From positions 1 to 38,191 of the forward strand of contig VBEF01000026.1 in the NCBI GenBank assembly GCA_005881275.1: a DNA stretch of 38,191 nt, in the 5' to 3' direction. The notes beneath the pieces are model-generated. The model was not told where the DNA came from and made no database searches. It was given only the letters and a program-made list of their open reading frames with translations. This document shows, one piece after another, positions 25,578 to 34,482 of this stretch. Each line of letters opens with the position of its first letter. Position 1 is the first letter of the stretch. Both the position numbers and the translations under genes were made by a program. Origin of the DNA: Chloroflexota bacterium. Its GTDB lineage: Bacteria > Chloroflexota > Dormibacteria > Dormibacterales > Dormibacteraceae.

Positions 25578-26696
25578 TCAGTCGAGCGAGATGGCGTCGC
25601 GCAGCTTGTCGAAGAATCCTCTCGACACTTTCTCGGGCTTGCCGGTCAGCCCGCCGACCCTGCGCAGCAGCGCTTTCTGCTCCGGATCCAGATCCTTCGG
25701 GATCACGATCTGCACGACGACGTACTGGTCCCCGCGCCGGCCGCCGCGCACGTCAGGCATGCCCCGACGCTGCAGCCGGAACGACTGTCCGTGCTGCGTT
25801 CCGGCGGGAATCGCGATCTCAACCGGGCCTTCCAGCGTGGGGATCTCGATCCGGTCGCCGAGCGCGGCCTGGACCATGTTGACCCGGAGCTCGAAGACCA
25901 CGTCCTGCTCGTGGCGCGCAAGCTGCGGATGAGGCTTGACCCGCAGCACGACGTACAGGTCGCCAGGAGGACCGCCGCGAAGGCCCGCCTCGCCTTCTCC
26001 GCTGATCCGGATCTGCGACCCCGTGTCGACCCCGGCCGGGATCTTCACAGCCAGCCGCTTGGACTGCTGAACGCGACCCTGGCCGCGACACTGCGCACAC
26101 GGGCTCTTGAGAATGCGGCCCCCGCCGCCGCATGTGGGGCAGATCGCCGTGGTGACGACCTGGCCGAAGAACGACTGCGCCGCCCGCCGGATCTGGCCTG
26201 ACCCGCCACATCCAGGACAGGTCTCCTGGCCGGTCCCTGGCTCAGCCCCGCTCCCCGAACATCGGCCGCACGCTGCGAGGCGCGGCACTTCGATCTCCCT
26301 CTCCAGGCCCGTGAACGACTCTTCGAACGTGATCGTCAGGTCGTAGCGGAGGTCGTCGCCGCGGTTCGACCGCTCGCGACGGGCGCGCACTCCGAAGCCG
26401 CTGCCGAAGAACGTGTCGAAGATGTCGGCAAACGGCATATCGGAAAAGTCGACCGCCGGTCCGCCCGCGCCCACCGCGGAGTGGCCGAACATGTCATAGC
26501 TCCGTCGCCTATCGGGATCCGACAGCACCGTGTACGCCTCGCTCGCTTCCTTGAAGCGCTCATGCGCGACTGCATCGTCTGGGTTGCGGTCCGGATGCGA
26601 ATCCATCGCGATCTTCCGAAATGCGCGCTTCAGGTCCTCGGACGACGCCTGCCGTCCGACTCCGAGCACCTCGTAGTAGTCGCGCTTGACCGCCAC
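25578..26696 (-). CDS. dnaJ: Chaperone protein DnaJ
   Basis: Co-chaperone that stimulates DnaK ATPase and delivers substrates. From GTG at 26696 it has 372 residues: a J-domain (4-68) with HPD at 34-36, a short G/F-rich linker, and a zinc-finger region with all four CxxCxGxG motifs (CGRCSGSG 143, CPGCGGSG 160, CPTCGGGG 186, CAQCRGQG 200). The C-terminal substrate-binding domains follow. An earlier ATG at 26747 lies inside grpE and would add residues unlike the family. The GTG is eight bases past the grpE stop. dnaK is absent between grpE and dnaJ. Confidence 0.96.
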   Translation of the reverse strand: MAVKRDYYEVLGVGRQASSEDLKRAFRKIAMDSHPDRNPDDAVAHERFKEASEAYTVLSDPDRRRSYDMFGHSAVGAGGPAVDFSDMPFADIFDTFFGSGFGVRARRERSNRGDDLRYDLTITFEESFTGLEREIEVPRLAACGRCSGSGAEPGTGQETCPGCGGSGQIRRAAQSFFGQVVTTAICPTCGGGGRILKSPCAQCRGQGRVQQSKRLAVKIPAGVDTGSQIRISGEGEAGLRGGPPGDLYVVLRVKPHPQLARHEQDVVFELRVNMVQAALGDRIEIPTLEGPVEIAIPAGTQHGQSFRLQRRGMPDVRGGRRGDQYVVVQIVIPKDLDPEQKALLRRVGGLTGKPEKVSRGFFDKLRDAISLD

Positions 26697-26703
26697 TCGT
26701 TGA

Positions 26704-27252
26704 TTATTGGGTTCCGGTGTCGTCTGTACCGGCCGGCGGCCGTGCAACCTTGACGAGAGCGGGCCGGACGACGCGGTCGCGGACGCGGTAGCCCCGCCTC
26801 AGCTCGGACACCACCGTGTCCTCGGGGTGGTCGCGGGACTCCTCGTGCCCGACCGCCTCATGGAGTTTTGGATCGAACCGGGAACCGACAGCTTCGATCG
26901 GCTGCAGGCCGTGGGTGCCAAGCGCCTCTTCGAGCTTGCGCACGCTCAGCTCGAGCCCCTTCACCCACGACTTGTCGATGCCAGCAGGCTTGTGCTCGAG
27001 CACGCTGTGGAGATCGTCAAGCACCGGCAGCACGCGGCCGATCAGATCCGCGGAGGCGTGCTGGATCGTTTCCATCTGCTCCTGCCGGGCGCGCTTCTTG
27101 TAGTTGTCGAAGTCCGCGGCCAGCCGGAGGTAGCGATCTCTGGCTTCCGCCACAGCGGATTCCAGCTCCGCGATCTTGGCCTCGAGCGACGCGGTCGCCG
27201 GCTCGCGCGGCTCTCCCTCTGGAGCGTCGTGCGGATGCTTGCGCGTGGTCAT
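26704..27252 (-). CDS. grpE: Nucleotide exchange factor GrpE
   Basis: Promotes ADP release from DnaK. At 182 residues it has a long N-terminal coiled-coil helix with the AADFDNYKKRARQEQ signature (about 45-59) and the C-terminal beta domain with the FDPKLHEAVGHEES block. The ATG start at 27252 is 31 bases after hrcA, with a weak ribosome binding site. It lies in the CIRCE-controlled hrcA-grpE-dnaJ operon, so repression by HrcA is expected. Confidence 0.96.
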   Translation of the reverse strand: MTTRKHPHDAPEGEPREPATASLEAKIAELESAVAEARDRYLRLAADFDNYKKRARQEQMETIQHASADLIGRVLPVLDDLHSVLEHKPAGIDKSWVKGLELSVRKLEEALGTHGLQPIEAVGSRFDPKLHEAVGHEESRDHPEDTVVSELRRGYRVRDRVVRPALVKVARPPAGTDDTGTQ

Positions 27253-27283
27253 GAACTTCTAGATACCGCGCCGGGCCTCGGTA

Positions 27284-28300
27284 TCAAACTCCCAGCTCGG
27301 CCATACGGTCGCTGGCACCCCGAGCCACCGCCTGCAGGCGAGCGACGGTCTGGCTGTAAGCCATGCGGGTTGGACCGATCACCCCGAGCACTCCCTTGAG
27401 CCGGTCAGTTGGCCCGTAGGAGGTGAGAACCACCGCGCAGCCTTGCAGCTGGCTCGACGCGTTCTCCGACCCGATCACGATCTGGAGGTCTGACTCGCCG
27501 ATGAGCTGTCGCAGCAGCACGGTCAGGTACCTCGTTTCCTCGAGCACCTCGAGGACCTGGTGCAGGCGAGAGGACTCCGCGAACTCGGGCTGCCGAAGCA
27601 GGTTCCTCACTCCATCGTGCACCACGAGGCTCTCCGACCCCTTCTCGTAGAGGTCGAGGACCGCGATCACGCGACCGAGCAGCTCCTTCTCGAGTCCGAG
27701 CGGCGCGGCGTCGTAGTGGCGGCGCGCCTCGTCGCTCGCATGTCCGGCCAGCGACCCGTTGAATCGGGCGGCCAACTTTGTGAGCTGGGCCTGGGTCGCG
27801 GCCTCCGTCGTGTTCACCACCTGCTGACGCAGCAGGTTGCCTTCAAGGAGAAGGATCAGCAGCACCTCTTTGGGCTCGAGCGAGACGAGGTCGACGTGCT
27901 TGATGCCCGCCAGAGCTCCCTGCGGGGCGCTCGCCACCGACGCGTTCTGCGTCACGGCCGCGACCGTCATCGCCACCCGCTCGACCATCCCCTCTACATC
28001 TGCGGGAGCGGCGCGCATCTCGTCGTCGATGAAGGCATGCACCCGCTCCGGGACAGGCTCGACGTCCATCAAGAAATCGACGAAATAGCGGTAGCCGGAG
28101 TCTGTCGGAACCCGGCCGGCCGAAGTATGCGGCTGGGCCAGGTAGCCCAGGTCGGCGAGCTCGGCCAACTCGCTGCGGATCGTCGCCGATGAGAGATTGA
28201 CGAAGTAGCGGCTCTGCAGCGCCTGCGACCCGACCGGCACGGCGCTGGTCGTGAACTCGTGCACGACCGCCCGCAAGATCGCCTGCTTTCTGTTCTCCAT
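27284..28300 (-). CDS. hrcA: Heat-inducible transcription repressor HrcA
   Basis: Represses chaperone operons by binding CIRCE. From ATG at 28300 the protein has 338 residues: an N-terminal winged helix (about 1-75, with TSAVPVGSQALQ and NLSSATIRSELAELADLGYL), the HTSAGRVPTDSGYRYFVD signature (about 80-97), a central GAF-like region and the C-terminal IGPTRMAYSQTVARLQAV signature. The open frame extends 48 codons upstream across the CIRCE element and into hemW, and is rejected. AGGAG within the CIRCE spacer, about 14 bases upstream of the ATG, is the likely ribosome binding site, so HrcA bound there would cover it. Confidence 0.96.
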   Translation of the reverse strand: MENRKQAILRAVVHEFTTSAVPVGSQALQSRYFVNLSSATIRSELAELADLGYLAQPHTSAGRVPTDSGYRYFVDFLMDVEPVPERVHAFIDDEMRAAPADVEGMVERVAMTVAAVTQNASVASAPQGALAGIKHVDLVSLEPKEVLLILLLEGNLLRQQVVNTTEAATQAQLTKLAARFNGSLAGHASDEARRHYDAAPLGLEKELLGRVIAVLDLYEKGSESLVVHDGVRNLLRQPEFAESSRLHQVLEVLEETRYLTVLLRQLIGESDLQIVIGSENASSQLQGCAVVLTSYGPTDRLKGVLGVIGPTRMAYSQTVARLQAVARGASDRMAELGV

Positions 28301-28304
28301 GCTT

Positions 28305-28331
28305 TCAGCACTCTCCTGTGGAGAGTGCCAA
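28305..28331 (-). promoter_or_regulatory. CIRCE operator (HrcA-binding site)
   Basis: On the minus strand TTGGCACTC, nine bases, then GAGTGCTGA. This matches the CIRCE consensus TTAGCACTC-N9-GAGTGCTAA at 16 of 18 arm positions. It lies directly between the hemW stop and the hrcA start, so HrcA should repress its own operon with grpE and dnaJ. Confidence 0.88.
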
Positions 28332-29447
28332 CTACAGTACAGCGAGGGCGATCTGGTTGTGCAGGTCGAGACCCCGGCGGGTCGGCAGCACCCGCCCGTT
28401 GACACGCTGGACGAGCCCGGCGCGCTGCAGGCGGGCAAGCTCACCTTCGAACCCGGGCGGAGCGGTCGCGCCGTCGACGGTCCGTAAACCCAGCATCAAC
28501 GACTCGGCCGCCGCCTTGCGCGCGTCGAGCTCCTCTCCGTCCGCCCTCGGCGAAGGCGCGGCGGCGATGTACTCCCGCGGCCGGGCCACGTTCCACCATC
28601 GCCACGCCTGCGCGCCGTTCGTGGCGTAGGAGTGCGCGCCCGCGCCCGCTCCGTAGACCGGCCGGCAACGCCAGTACGCCTGGTTGTGGCGTGACTCGAA
28701 ACCGGGACGTGACCAGTTCGAGACCTCATAGCGACGAAAGCCGGCCGACTCCAACTCGGTGCATGCGGCGTCGAGCTGGTCCCACTGCAGGTCCGTTTCG
28801 ACCTCGGGGACGCGTCCCTCCGCGCGCCGGCGGTGGAGCAGGGTTCCTTCTTCAAAGGAAAGGCAGTACGTGGAGATGTGATCAGGGTCGAGCGCGATCG
28901 CGCGCCGCAGGGTGACGAGCCACGTTTCGAGGCTCTGGTAGGGGACCGCGTAGATCAGGTCGATGCTGACGTTCGACATGCCCATCTCTCGGGCCAGGTT
29001 GAATGCGCGCGTAGCCTGCGCGGCGTCCGTCTTTCGCTCCAGGACAGCAAGTGCTCGAGGATCGAATCCCTGGACGCCGAGGCTCAGCCTGTTGACACCG
29101 CCATCGAGCCACGCGGCCACCCTCGCCTCGTCGGTGCTGCCGGGGTTTGCCTCCAGGGTCACCTCGGCATCGGACGCCACGTTGAACGTGCGGCGGATGA
29201 ACCCGAGCAGCCGCGACATAAGGTCGGCGGGGAGCAGGCTCGGCGTGCCGCCACCGAGATAAACGGTTTCCAGCTGTTGAAACGCGTATCGCTCGTGAGC
29301 GAACCTCAGCTCTCTTTCGAGCGCATCGACGTAGTCCGGCATGAGCCGATCCATTCCGGCATACGCGTTGAAATCGCAGTAGCCGCACTTGTGCTTGCAG
29401 AAAGGGACGTGGACATAGAGGTGGCGGAACGCCTGGAGGTCGGTCAT
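28332..29447 (-). CDS. hemW: Radical SAM heme chaperone HemW
   Basis: Binds heme and is thought to insert it into respiratory enzymes; often mis-annotated as oxygen-independent coproporphyrinogen oxidase. At 371 residues it has the [4Fe-4S] motif C17-K-H-K-C21-G-Y-C24-D-F. The Phe after the third cysteine, rather than a fourth Cys, is the HemW rather than HemN pattern. GGGTPSLL, LEANPGS, SLGVQGFDP and the C-terminal HemN-type domain follow. The ATG at 29447 overlaps the stop of the zinc-ribbon gene (ATGA). The lepA-hemW-hrcA-grpE-dnaJ order is conserved widely, here with insertions. Confidence 0.94.
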   Translation of the reverse strand: MTDLQAFRHLYVHVPFCKHKCGYCDFNAYAGMDRLMPDYVDALERELRFAHERYAFQQLETVYLGGGTPSLLPADLMSRLLGFIRRTFNVASDAEVTLEANPGSTDEARVAAWLDGGVNRLSLGVQGFDPRALAVLERKTDAAQATRAFNLAREMGMSNVSIDLIYAVPYQSLETWLVTLRRAIALDPDHISTYCLSFEEGTLLHRRRAEGRVPEVETDLQWDQLDAACTELESAGFRRYEVSNWSRPGFESRHNQAYWRCRPVYGAGAGAHSYATNGAQAWRWWNVARPREYIAAAPSPRADGEELDARKAAAESLMLGLRTVDGATAPPGFEGELARLQRAGLVQRVNGRVLPTRRGLDLHNQIALAVL

Positions 29448-29767
29448 ACGCCTTTGATCGTGTATCGCTGCCCGCGGGCCGCTTCCAGCTCGCGCCGCAG
29501 GTGGTCCGCCGCCTCGCGGTCGTTCGAGACGAGCTCCTTGATCCGCTGACCCATGCGGTCTTCGACGCGCGCGATCTGCCTGCCGATCTGCTCGACATTT
29601 GCGTTTTGCGAGCGGTAGCGCTCGCGCTTCCGCCACAGCCGCGCGTGCTCGTCGCGCAGGTCGGCGACCGAATGCCGCACCTGGCACTCGACGCACAGGC
29701 CGTTCTTCGTCTGCGAGCTGGGCACCTGCTTGCCGCAATCGCGGCAGAAGATCAAAAGGCTGCTCAC
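29444..29767 (-). CDS. 107-residue zinc-ribbon plus coiled-coil protein, unknown function
   Basis: The N-terminus has two CxxC pairs (C8-x-x-C11 and C25-x-x-C28), which should bind one zinc ion. The rest (about 35-100) is a charged, probably coiled-coil helix (RDEHARLWRKRERYRSQNA onward). No family is recognised. The GTG start overlaps the ybaK stop (GTGA) and its stop overlaps the hemW start (ATGA), so ybaK, this gene and hemW are translationally coupled. Zinc ribbons of this kind often touch RNA, ribosomes or RNA polymerase, but there is no direct evidence. Confidence 0.75.
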   Translation of the reverse strand: MSSLLIFCRDCGKQVPSSQTKNGLCVECQVRHSVADLRDEHARLWRKRERYRSQNANVEQIGRQIARVEDRMGQRIKELVSNDREAADHLRRELEAARGQRYTIKGV

Positions 29768-30213
29768 TTGAGGTCCATCACCACCGCGTTACTCAGTTCC
29801 CGCAATCGCTCCGGCTCAATCTCGAAAACCGAGTCGGGCCGGCCCGCGGCCGCCCAGACGACCCGATGCTCGAGCAGCTCGCGGTCCATGAACACGGGCA
29901 CGTCGGTGGTGTGCCCAAACGGCGGGACACCGCCGATCGCGTAGCCCGTCGCCGTGCGCGCGGTGTCGGCGTCCGCCTTCACCACGGGCTCGCCTGCCAC
30001 GGCCGCCAGGCGTTTCTCGTCCAGCCGATTGGCGCCGCTGACGAGGGCCACCACCGGTTTGCCGCCCGCGACGAAGACAAGCGACTTGACGATCTGACCC
30101 ACGTCGCACCCGACCGCTCGCGCCGCGTCGACCGCGGTGCGCGTGCCCTGCGGAAACTCCTTGACGGTGACGCTGAGATCCGTCGAGGCGAGCCAGGATT
30201 CGAACCGATTCAA
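29764..30213 (-). CDS. YbaK/EbsC-family aminoacyl-tRNA deacylase
   Basis: At 149 residues it is a single editing domain of the YbaK/ProX type that hydrolyses mischarged tRNA, such as Cys-tRNA-Pro. Key features are QIVKSLVFVAGGKPVVALVSG (with the conserved Lys), ATGYAIGGVPPFGH and the end VFEIEPERLRELS. The exact specificity within the family cannot be read. The TTG start at 30213 has GGAG three bases upstream. It is divergent from the epimerase, with only 29 bases between the starts. Confidence 0.9.
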   Translation of the reverse strand: MNRFESWLASTDLSVTVKEFPQGTRTAVDAARAVGCDVGQIVKSLVFVAGGKPVVALVSGANRLDEKRLAAVAGEPVVKADADTARTATGYAIGGVPPFGHTTDVPVFMDRELLEHRVVWAAAGRPDSVFEIEPERLRELSNAVVMDLK

Positions 30214-30242
30214 TGCTCCAACGATAGGTACTCTTTTCCCCC

Positions 30243-31244
30243 ATGCTCAGCGAACCGACTCGGGTCGTCGTGACCGGCGCGGCGGGATTCATCGGGTCGC
30301 ACCTGTGCGAGCGGCTGCTCGCCGACGGTCACGAGGTAGTGGGCATCGATTCATTCAGCGACTACTACGCACGGGAGCGCAAGGACGAAAACCTTCGCCG
30401 TGCTCGGGCACACCAGGCTTTCACTCTGGAGATGGCGGACCTCGTCGACGCCGACTTGAGGCGGATTGTCGACGGGGCGACGGTGGTGTTTCATCTGGCG
30501 GGCCAGACGGGGGTGCGCCCGAGCTGGGGAGGACACTTCGACCGGTACGTCCACGACAACATCGTCGCCACGCAGCGTCTTCTCGAATCGCTCCGTGGAA
30601 CCGACATTCAAAAGCTTGTCTTCGCCTCGAGCGAGTCCGTCTACGGCGACGCCGAGATGTTCCCCACGAAGGAAAGCGCGCTGCCGCGACCGGTGTCTCC
30701 CTACGGGATGACAAAGCTCGCCGCCGAACACCTCGCGTTCGTTTACATGCGCAGCTTTGGCATCCCGGCAACTGCGCTCCGCTACTTCACCGTGTTCGGG
30801 CCGCGCCAGCGGCCGGATATGGCCTTCTGCCGTTTCATGCAAGCCCTCGTCGACAACCAGGAGATCGAGATCTTCGGGGATGGCGAGCAGACACGCGAGT
30901 TCACCTACGTTTCGGATGCGGTGGACGGCACCGTAAAGGCCGCGTCCGCCGACGTGGTCGGCCAGATCATCAACCTCGGTGGCGGAAGCCGCGTCACGGT
31001 GAACCGCGTGCTCGACACGCTGGAGGACATCAGCCGCATCAAGGTCCGCCGTCGCCACCTCGCCGCCACTCCTGGAGACCTGCGCCATACAGGCGCCTCG
31101 ATCAATCTCGCCCGCGAGCGCCTCGGCTGGGAACCACGCGTTTCACTTCGCGAGGGCCTCACCAGGCAGTGGGAGTGGTTTCAGGAAGCGCGCGACAGCC
31201 TCCCGCGCGCGACCAGCAGCACGGACCAGAGGCCAGGCCTCTAA
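30243..31244 (+). CDS. NAD-dependent NDP-sugar epimerase/dehydratase (extended SDR)
   Basis: A 333-residue extended SDR with TGAAGFIGSH (11-20), VVFHLAGQTGVRPSWG, the ASSESVYGD segment (128-136), and the Y154/K158 pair in SPYGMTK. The C-terminus has REFTYVSDAVDG and ERLGWEPRVSLREGL. The pattern is close to UDP-glucuronate/UDP-glucose 4-epimerases, and the tyrosine-rich DSFSDYYARERK stretch recalls the UDP-glucuronate epimerase group. Sugar specificity is not determinable. It lies alone on the plus strand; its stop overlaps the stop of the convergent lipoprotein gene by three bases. Confidence 0.88.
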   Translation: MLSEPTRVVVTGAAGFIGSHLCERLLADGHEVVGIDSFSDYYARERKDENLRRARAHQAFTLEMADLVDADLRRIVDGATVVFHLAGQTGVRPSWGGHFDRYVHDNIVATQRLLESLRGTDIQKLVFASSESVYGDAEMFPTKESALPRPVSPYGMTKLAAEHLAFVYMRSFGIPATALRYFTVFGPRQRPDMAFCRFMQALVDNQEIEIFGDGEQTREFTYVSDAVDGTVKAASADVVGQIINLGGGSRVTVNRVLDTLEDISRIKVRRRHLAATPGDLRHTGASINLARERLGWEPRVSLREGLTRQWEWFQEARDSLPRATSSTDQRPGL

Positions 31245-32311
31245 CCTCCTAGCGATATCCTCCAGCCGTTGATCACGCGCACGAGAGTGCCCTCGCACGA
31301 CCGTCCGGCTTCTTCGCCCGGCGCCGACGACCGGCACACGACGAGGATGCCGCGGTTCGCCAGACCGAATGCGGCCACGTACTGACCTGTGTCGCTTTCA
31401 AAGTTGAGGTAAACGCCCTGCGAGAGATTGCTGCTGGTCCCGTAGAAAGCGTCGATCCAGTCTTTGGCGCCCGTCTGACTGGAGAACGTGAATCCGGCCG
31501 TCAGGATCTCCATGCGCGTGTCGGCGTTGACCGCGTAGTCGCCATAGACGAAATCAGTGACCCCTGCGCGATGGAAGAAGTCGGTCATATCGGTTGGCGC
31601 GGAGAACATCAGCATCTGAGCCACGACCTCCACCGGCAGCCGCGCGCTGCCGAGGAGGGTCAGGTCAGGACCCGCCGGTGCGAGGAAGCCAGGCTCTGGA
31701 GATAGAGAAGGCGACGCGCGGAGCTTGCCCGAGGTGGAGGACTTCAGCCGGTTTGCCGCGGTCGTCGCCACCTTGCCGAGGGACGTTGTGGCCGCGTACC
31801 CGTCGACGCGAGTCCACACGACCACGACCACCATCTGGCCCACCCGGACGAACGCCTCGCTGATGTATGGCGCGGGGCCGCCTCCCGAGTTCTGGTTGTA
31901 GTAGAGGACCTGGTCCCCCGCTTTCGGCCCTGAAAGCGAGGTGCCAAGAGCATTCTGTTCCGCCGTCATCAGGGCGGTCGCGAACGCCGTCGTGTCGTAG
32001 ACCTGGTAGCGAAGCCGGATCTGCTCGCCGGTGCCAACATGCAAGAAGCGCACGACCACTGCGAACCGCTCTACGTCAGGGCGCGTGGCGCTGTTCAGAG
32101 GCTTCACGTCAAAGGTCGGTGGCCCGTCCCACCAGCTGGGCAGGTCGCGCACGACCGGGTTCAGGTCGTTGAGCACGACGCGGCCCGAGTACACGGTGGC
32201 CACGCTCGGGCCCGAGTTATTGCTGCTGGCGCGGCCACAAGCGGCAAGCGCAATTGCAAGCATCGCGCCCGCGGCGATCACTCTTGCCGTCCGAGAGACG
32301 CCTCTAGTCAA
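31241..32311 (-). CDS. Predicted lipoprotein, unknown function
   Basis: A 356-residue exported protein. The N-terminus has an arginine-rich region, a hydrophobic stretch and a lipobox L22-A-A-C25, so it should be lipid-anchored on the outer face of the membrane. The mature part has no domain I recognise. It contains a [20 protein letters not shown] strand region and a repeated [19 protein letters not shown] type of beta sequence. It starts at a TTG overlapping the end of lepA by eight bases; GTG at residue 11 and ATG at residue 17 would spoil the signal peptide. Likely co-transcribed with lepA. Confidence 0.8.
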   Translation of the reverse strand: MTRGVSRTARVIAAGAMLAIALAACGRASSNNSGPSVATVYSGRVVLNDLNPVVRDLPSWWDGPPTFDVKPLNSATRPDVERFAVVVRFLHVGTGEQIRLRYQVYDTTAFATALMTAEQNALGTSLSGPKAGDQVLYYNQNSGGGPAPYISEAFVRVGQMVVVVVWTRVDGYAATTSLGKVATTAANRLKSSTSGKLRASPSLSPEPGFLAPAGPDLTLLGSARLPVEVVAQMLMFSAPTDMTDFFHRAGVTDFVYGDYAVNADTRMEILTAGFTFSSQTGAKDWIDAFYGTSSNLSQGVYLNFESDTGQYVAAFGLANRGILVVCRSSAPGEEAGRSCEGTLVRVINGWRISLGG

Positions 32312-34112
32312 GCTTCAGCACCGCCATGAAGGCCTCCTGTGGGATTTCGATCGCCCCGACTCGCTTCATTCGCTTCTTGCCTTCCTTCTGCTTCTCCAAC
32401 AGTTTGCGTTTCCGGGTGATGTCTCCGCCATAGCATTTCGCAAGGACGTCCTTGCGCATCGCTGGGATCGTTTCACGCGCGACGATCTTGCCGCCTATCG
32501 CAGCCTGGAGCGGGACCTCGTACATCTGGCGCGGGATGATCGCCTTGAGCTTCTCCACCAGCCGCCGGCCCTGCGCCTGGGCCTTGCTGCGGTGTGTGAT
32601 CAGAGAGAGCGCATCCACCGGTTCACCCGCGACAAGCACGTCAAGCTTCACCAGGTCGCCTTCACGAAACCCGATCATCTCGTAGTCCATCGACGCGTAG
32701 CCCTTCGATCGCGATTTCAGCTGGTCGTAAAAGTCGTGGATGATCTCACCGAGCGGGATCTCGTACTCCAGCACAACACGGTCGCCGGGCCGGTGCTCCA
32801 GGTGCTTGAAGGCACCTCGGCGCTCCTGGCACAGCTCCATCATCGGCCCGACGTATGTCGACGGCACGATGATCGAAAGCTTGACGAACGGTTCCGAGAT
32901 GGAATCGATCAGAGTCGGGTCCGGCATCAGGGCAGGGTTGTCGACCTCGATCACCTCGCCCCGCATCAGCTTCACCTGGTACTCGACCGTCGGCGCGGTC
33001 GTGATGAGGTCCAGCTCGAACTCACGCTCCAGCCGCTCCTGGACGATCTCGAGGTGGAGCAGTCCAAGGAACCCGCAGCGAAAGCCAAAGCCGAGCGCGG
33101 CCGAGTTCTCGGGCTCGAAGGACAGCGCGCCGTCGTTCAGCTGCAGCTTCTCCAGCGCCTCCTTCAGATCTGAGAACTGGTCCGAGTTGGTCGGAAACAG
33201 GCCCGCGAACACCATCGGCTTGACCTGCCGGTACCCGGGCAGCGGCGTCGTCGCGCCGTGCTCGGCTGCCGTGATGGTGTCCCCCACGCGCGCGTCCACG
33301 ACGTTCTTGATCGCCGCGGTCACGTAACCGACCTCACCCGCGGTCAGCTTTTCGGCCGGTCGCGGCCGCGGCGCAAACCAGCCGACCTCGTCGACCTCGT
33401 GGACCTTGCCTGTGTTCATCATCCGGATCCCGGTCCGCGGAATGATCTCTCCATCGACCACGCGCACATAGGTGATGACGCCCCGGTAGGGGTCGTAATG
33501 GGAGTCGAAGATCAGAGCGCGTAGAGGTTTCGAGGGATCGCCGCGCGGAGGCGGGACCCTGTTGACCACGGCTTCCAGAATCGCCTCAGTTCCGACGCCC
33601 AGCTTGGCCGACGCGAAGATGACCTGGTCGCGCGGGATCCCGGTCACGTCCGCGATCTCTTCCGCGACGAGCTCGGGCTGCGCCGCGTCGAGGTCGATCT
33701 TGTTGACCACCGGCACGATCGTGAGGCCCGCCTCGACCGCCTGGTACAGGTTGGCGAGCGTCTGGGCTTCGATGCCCTGCGCTGCGTCGACCACGAGGAT
33801 CGCGCCCTCGCACGCCGCGAGAGATCGTGATACCTCGTATGCGAAGTCGACATGGCCGGGCGTGTCGATGAGGTTGAGCTCGTAAGCCTGGCCGTCCTTT
33901 GCCGGATACGTCATGCGGACCGCCTGGAGCTTGATCGTGATCCCACGCTCCCGCTCCAGATCCATCGTGTCGAGGACCTGGTCTTGCATGTCGCGCTGGC
34001 TGATCGATCCCGTGTGCTCGAGGAGGCGGTCGGCCAGCGTCGATTTGACGTGGTCGATGTGGGCGATGATGCAAAAGTTCCGCACCAACGCCTGCCTGGT
34101 TGTCACCGCCAT
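32304..34112 (-). CDS. lepA: Elongation factor 4 (LepA) with altered P-loop
   Basis: A ribosome-associated GTPase implicated in back-translocation and 30S assembly. At 602 residues the domain order is normal: G domain (about 1-190), domain II, domains III and V, and the LepA-specific C-terminal domain ending in [29 protein letters not shown] (83-90), NKID (137-140) and RERGITI (54-60) are intact. The anomaly is in the P-loop. The family sequence AHIDHGKST reads AHIDHVKST (17-25), because codon 22 is GTC instead of a GGN glycine codon. This glycine is invariant in translational GTPases. ATG at 34112 has GGGAG seven bases upstream. Only 26 bases separate it from the divergent membrane-protein gene. 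Confidence 0.96.
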   Translation of the reverse strand: MAVTTRQALVRNFCIIAHIDHVKSTLADRLLEHTGSISQRDMQDQVLDTMDLERERGITIKLQAVRMTYPAKDGQAYELNLIDTPGHVDFAYEVSRSLAACEGAILVVDAAQGIEAQTLANLYQAVEAGLTIVPVVNKIDLDAAQPELVAEEIADVTGIPRDQVIFASAKLGVGTEAILEAVVNRVPPPRGDPSKPLRALIFDSHYDPYRGVITYVRVVDGEIIPRTGIRMMNTGKVHEVDEVGWFAPRPRPAEKLTAGEVGYVTAAIKNVVDARVGDTITAAEHGATTPLPGYRQVKPMVFAGLFPTNSDQFSDLKEALEKLQLNDGALSFEPENSAALGFGFRCGFLGLLHLEIVQERLEREFELDLITTAPTVEYQVKLMRGEVIEVDNPALMPDPTLIDSISEPFVKLSIIVPSTYVGPMMELCQERRGAFKHLEHRPGDRVVLEYEIPLGEIIHDFYDQLKSRSKGYASMDYEMIGFREGDLVKLDVLVAGEPVDALSLITHRSKAQAQGRRLVEKLKAIIPRQMYEVPLQAAIGGKIVARETIPAMRKDVLAKCYGGDITRKRKLLEKQKEGKKRMKRVGAIEIPQEAFMAVLKLD

Positions 34113-34138
34113 TTAGACACTCCCGCGAGAATACCCAC

Positions 34139-34471
34139 GTGGCGGTCGTGCTTGCGATCGGCGTGGCGCTCTCCATCGCCGGTCTGGTGCTTCTGTTGAA
34201 CCTTTTCGGCGCGGGAGACGGCGTGATCCGGCGCGTCACCTCGCGCGACCTCGGCTCGCTACCTCCCGGTTTCGCCGCGTCGAAACGAGGCTTCAGGATC
34301 TACGCGGTCCTGGTGATCGCGGTAGGCGTTCTATGCCTCGGCCTGGCCGCCACGACGTGGTTGCTGCCGCTGGGCGCCGCCATGCTTGTGGCGGGCGCGA
34401 TCACGTTTGGAATCGCGTCGATGGTGGCGATCGCCGGCGAGGTCGAGACGGCCCGAAGCCAGAAACGCTAG
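34139..34471 (+). CDS. Small membrane protein with three predicted helices, unknown
   Basis: A 110-residue protein. The first helix occupies about 2-21 (VLAIGVALSIAGLVLLLN), a cytoplasmic-type basic loop follows (IRRVTSRDLGSL), and two more helices occupy about 52-70 and 76-98. I recognise no family. The GTG at 34139 is chosen because it places the start just before the first helix; the open frame extends upstream over the lepA start. It diverges from lepA and converges with rsmE, whose stop is 11 bases away. Confidence 0.62.
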   Translation: MAVVLAIGVALSIAGLVLLLNLFGAGDGVIRRVTSRDLGSLPPGFAASKRGFRIYAVLVIAVGVLCLGLAATTWLLPLGAAMLVAGAITFGIASMVAIAGEVETARSQKR

Positions 34472-34482
34472 AGGCGCGCCCA

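Noticed and set aside
28301-28444. 48-codon N-terminal extension of hrcA
   Set aside because: It would run through the CIRCE operator and the hemW 3' end; the family N-terminus begins at ATG 28300.
28332-29447. Annotation as oxygen-independent coproporphyrinogen oxidase HemN
   Set aside because: The cluster motif is CxxxCxxCxF rather than CxxxCxxCxC and the operon context is that of HemW.
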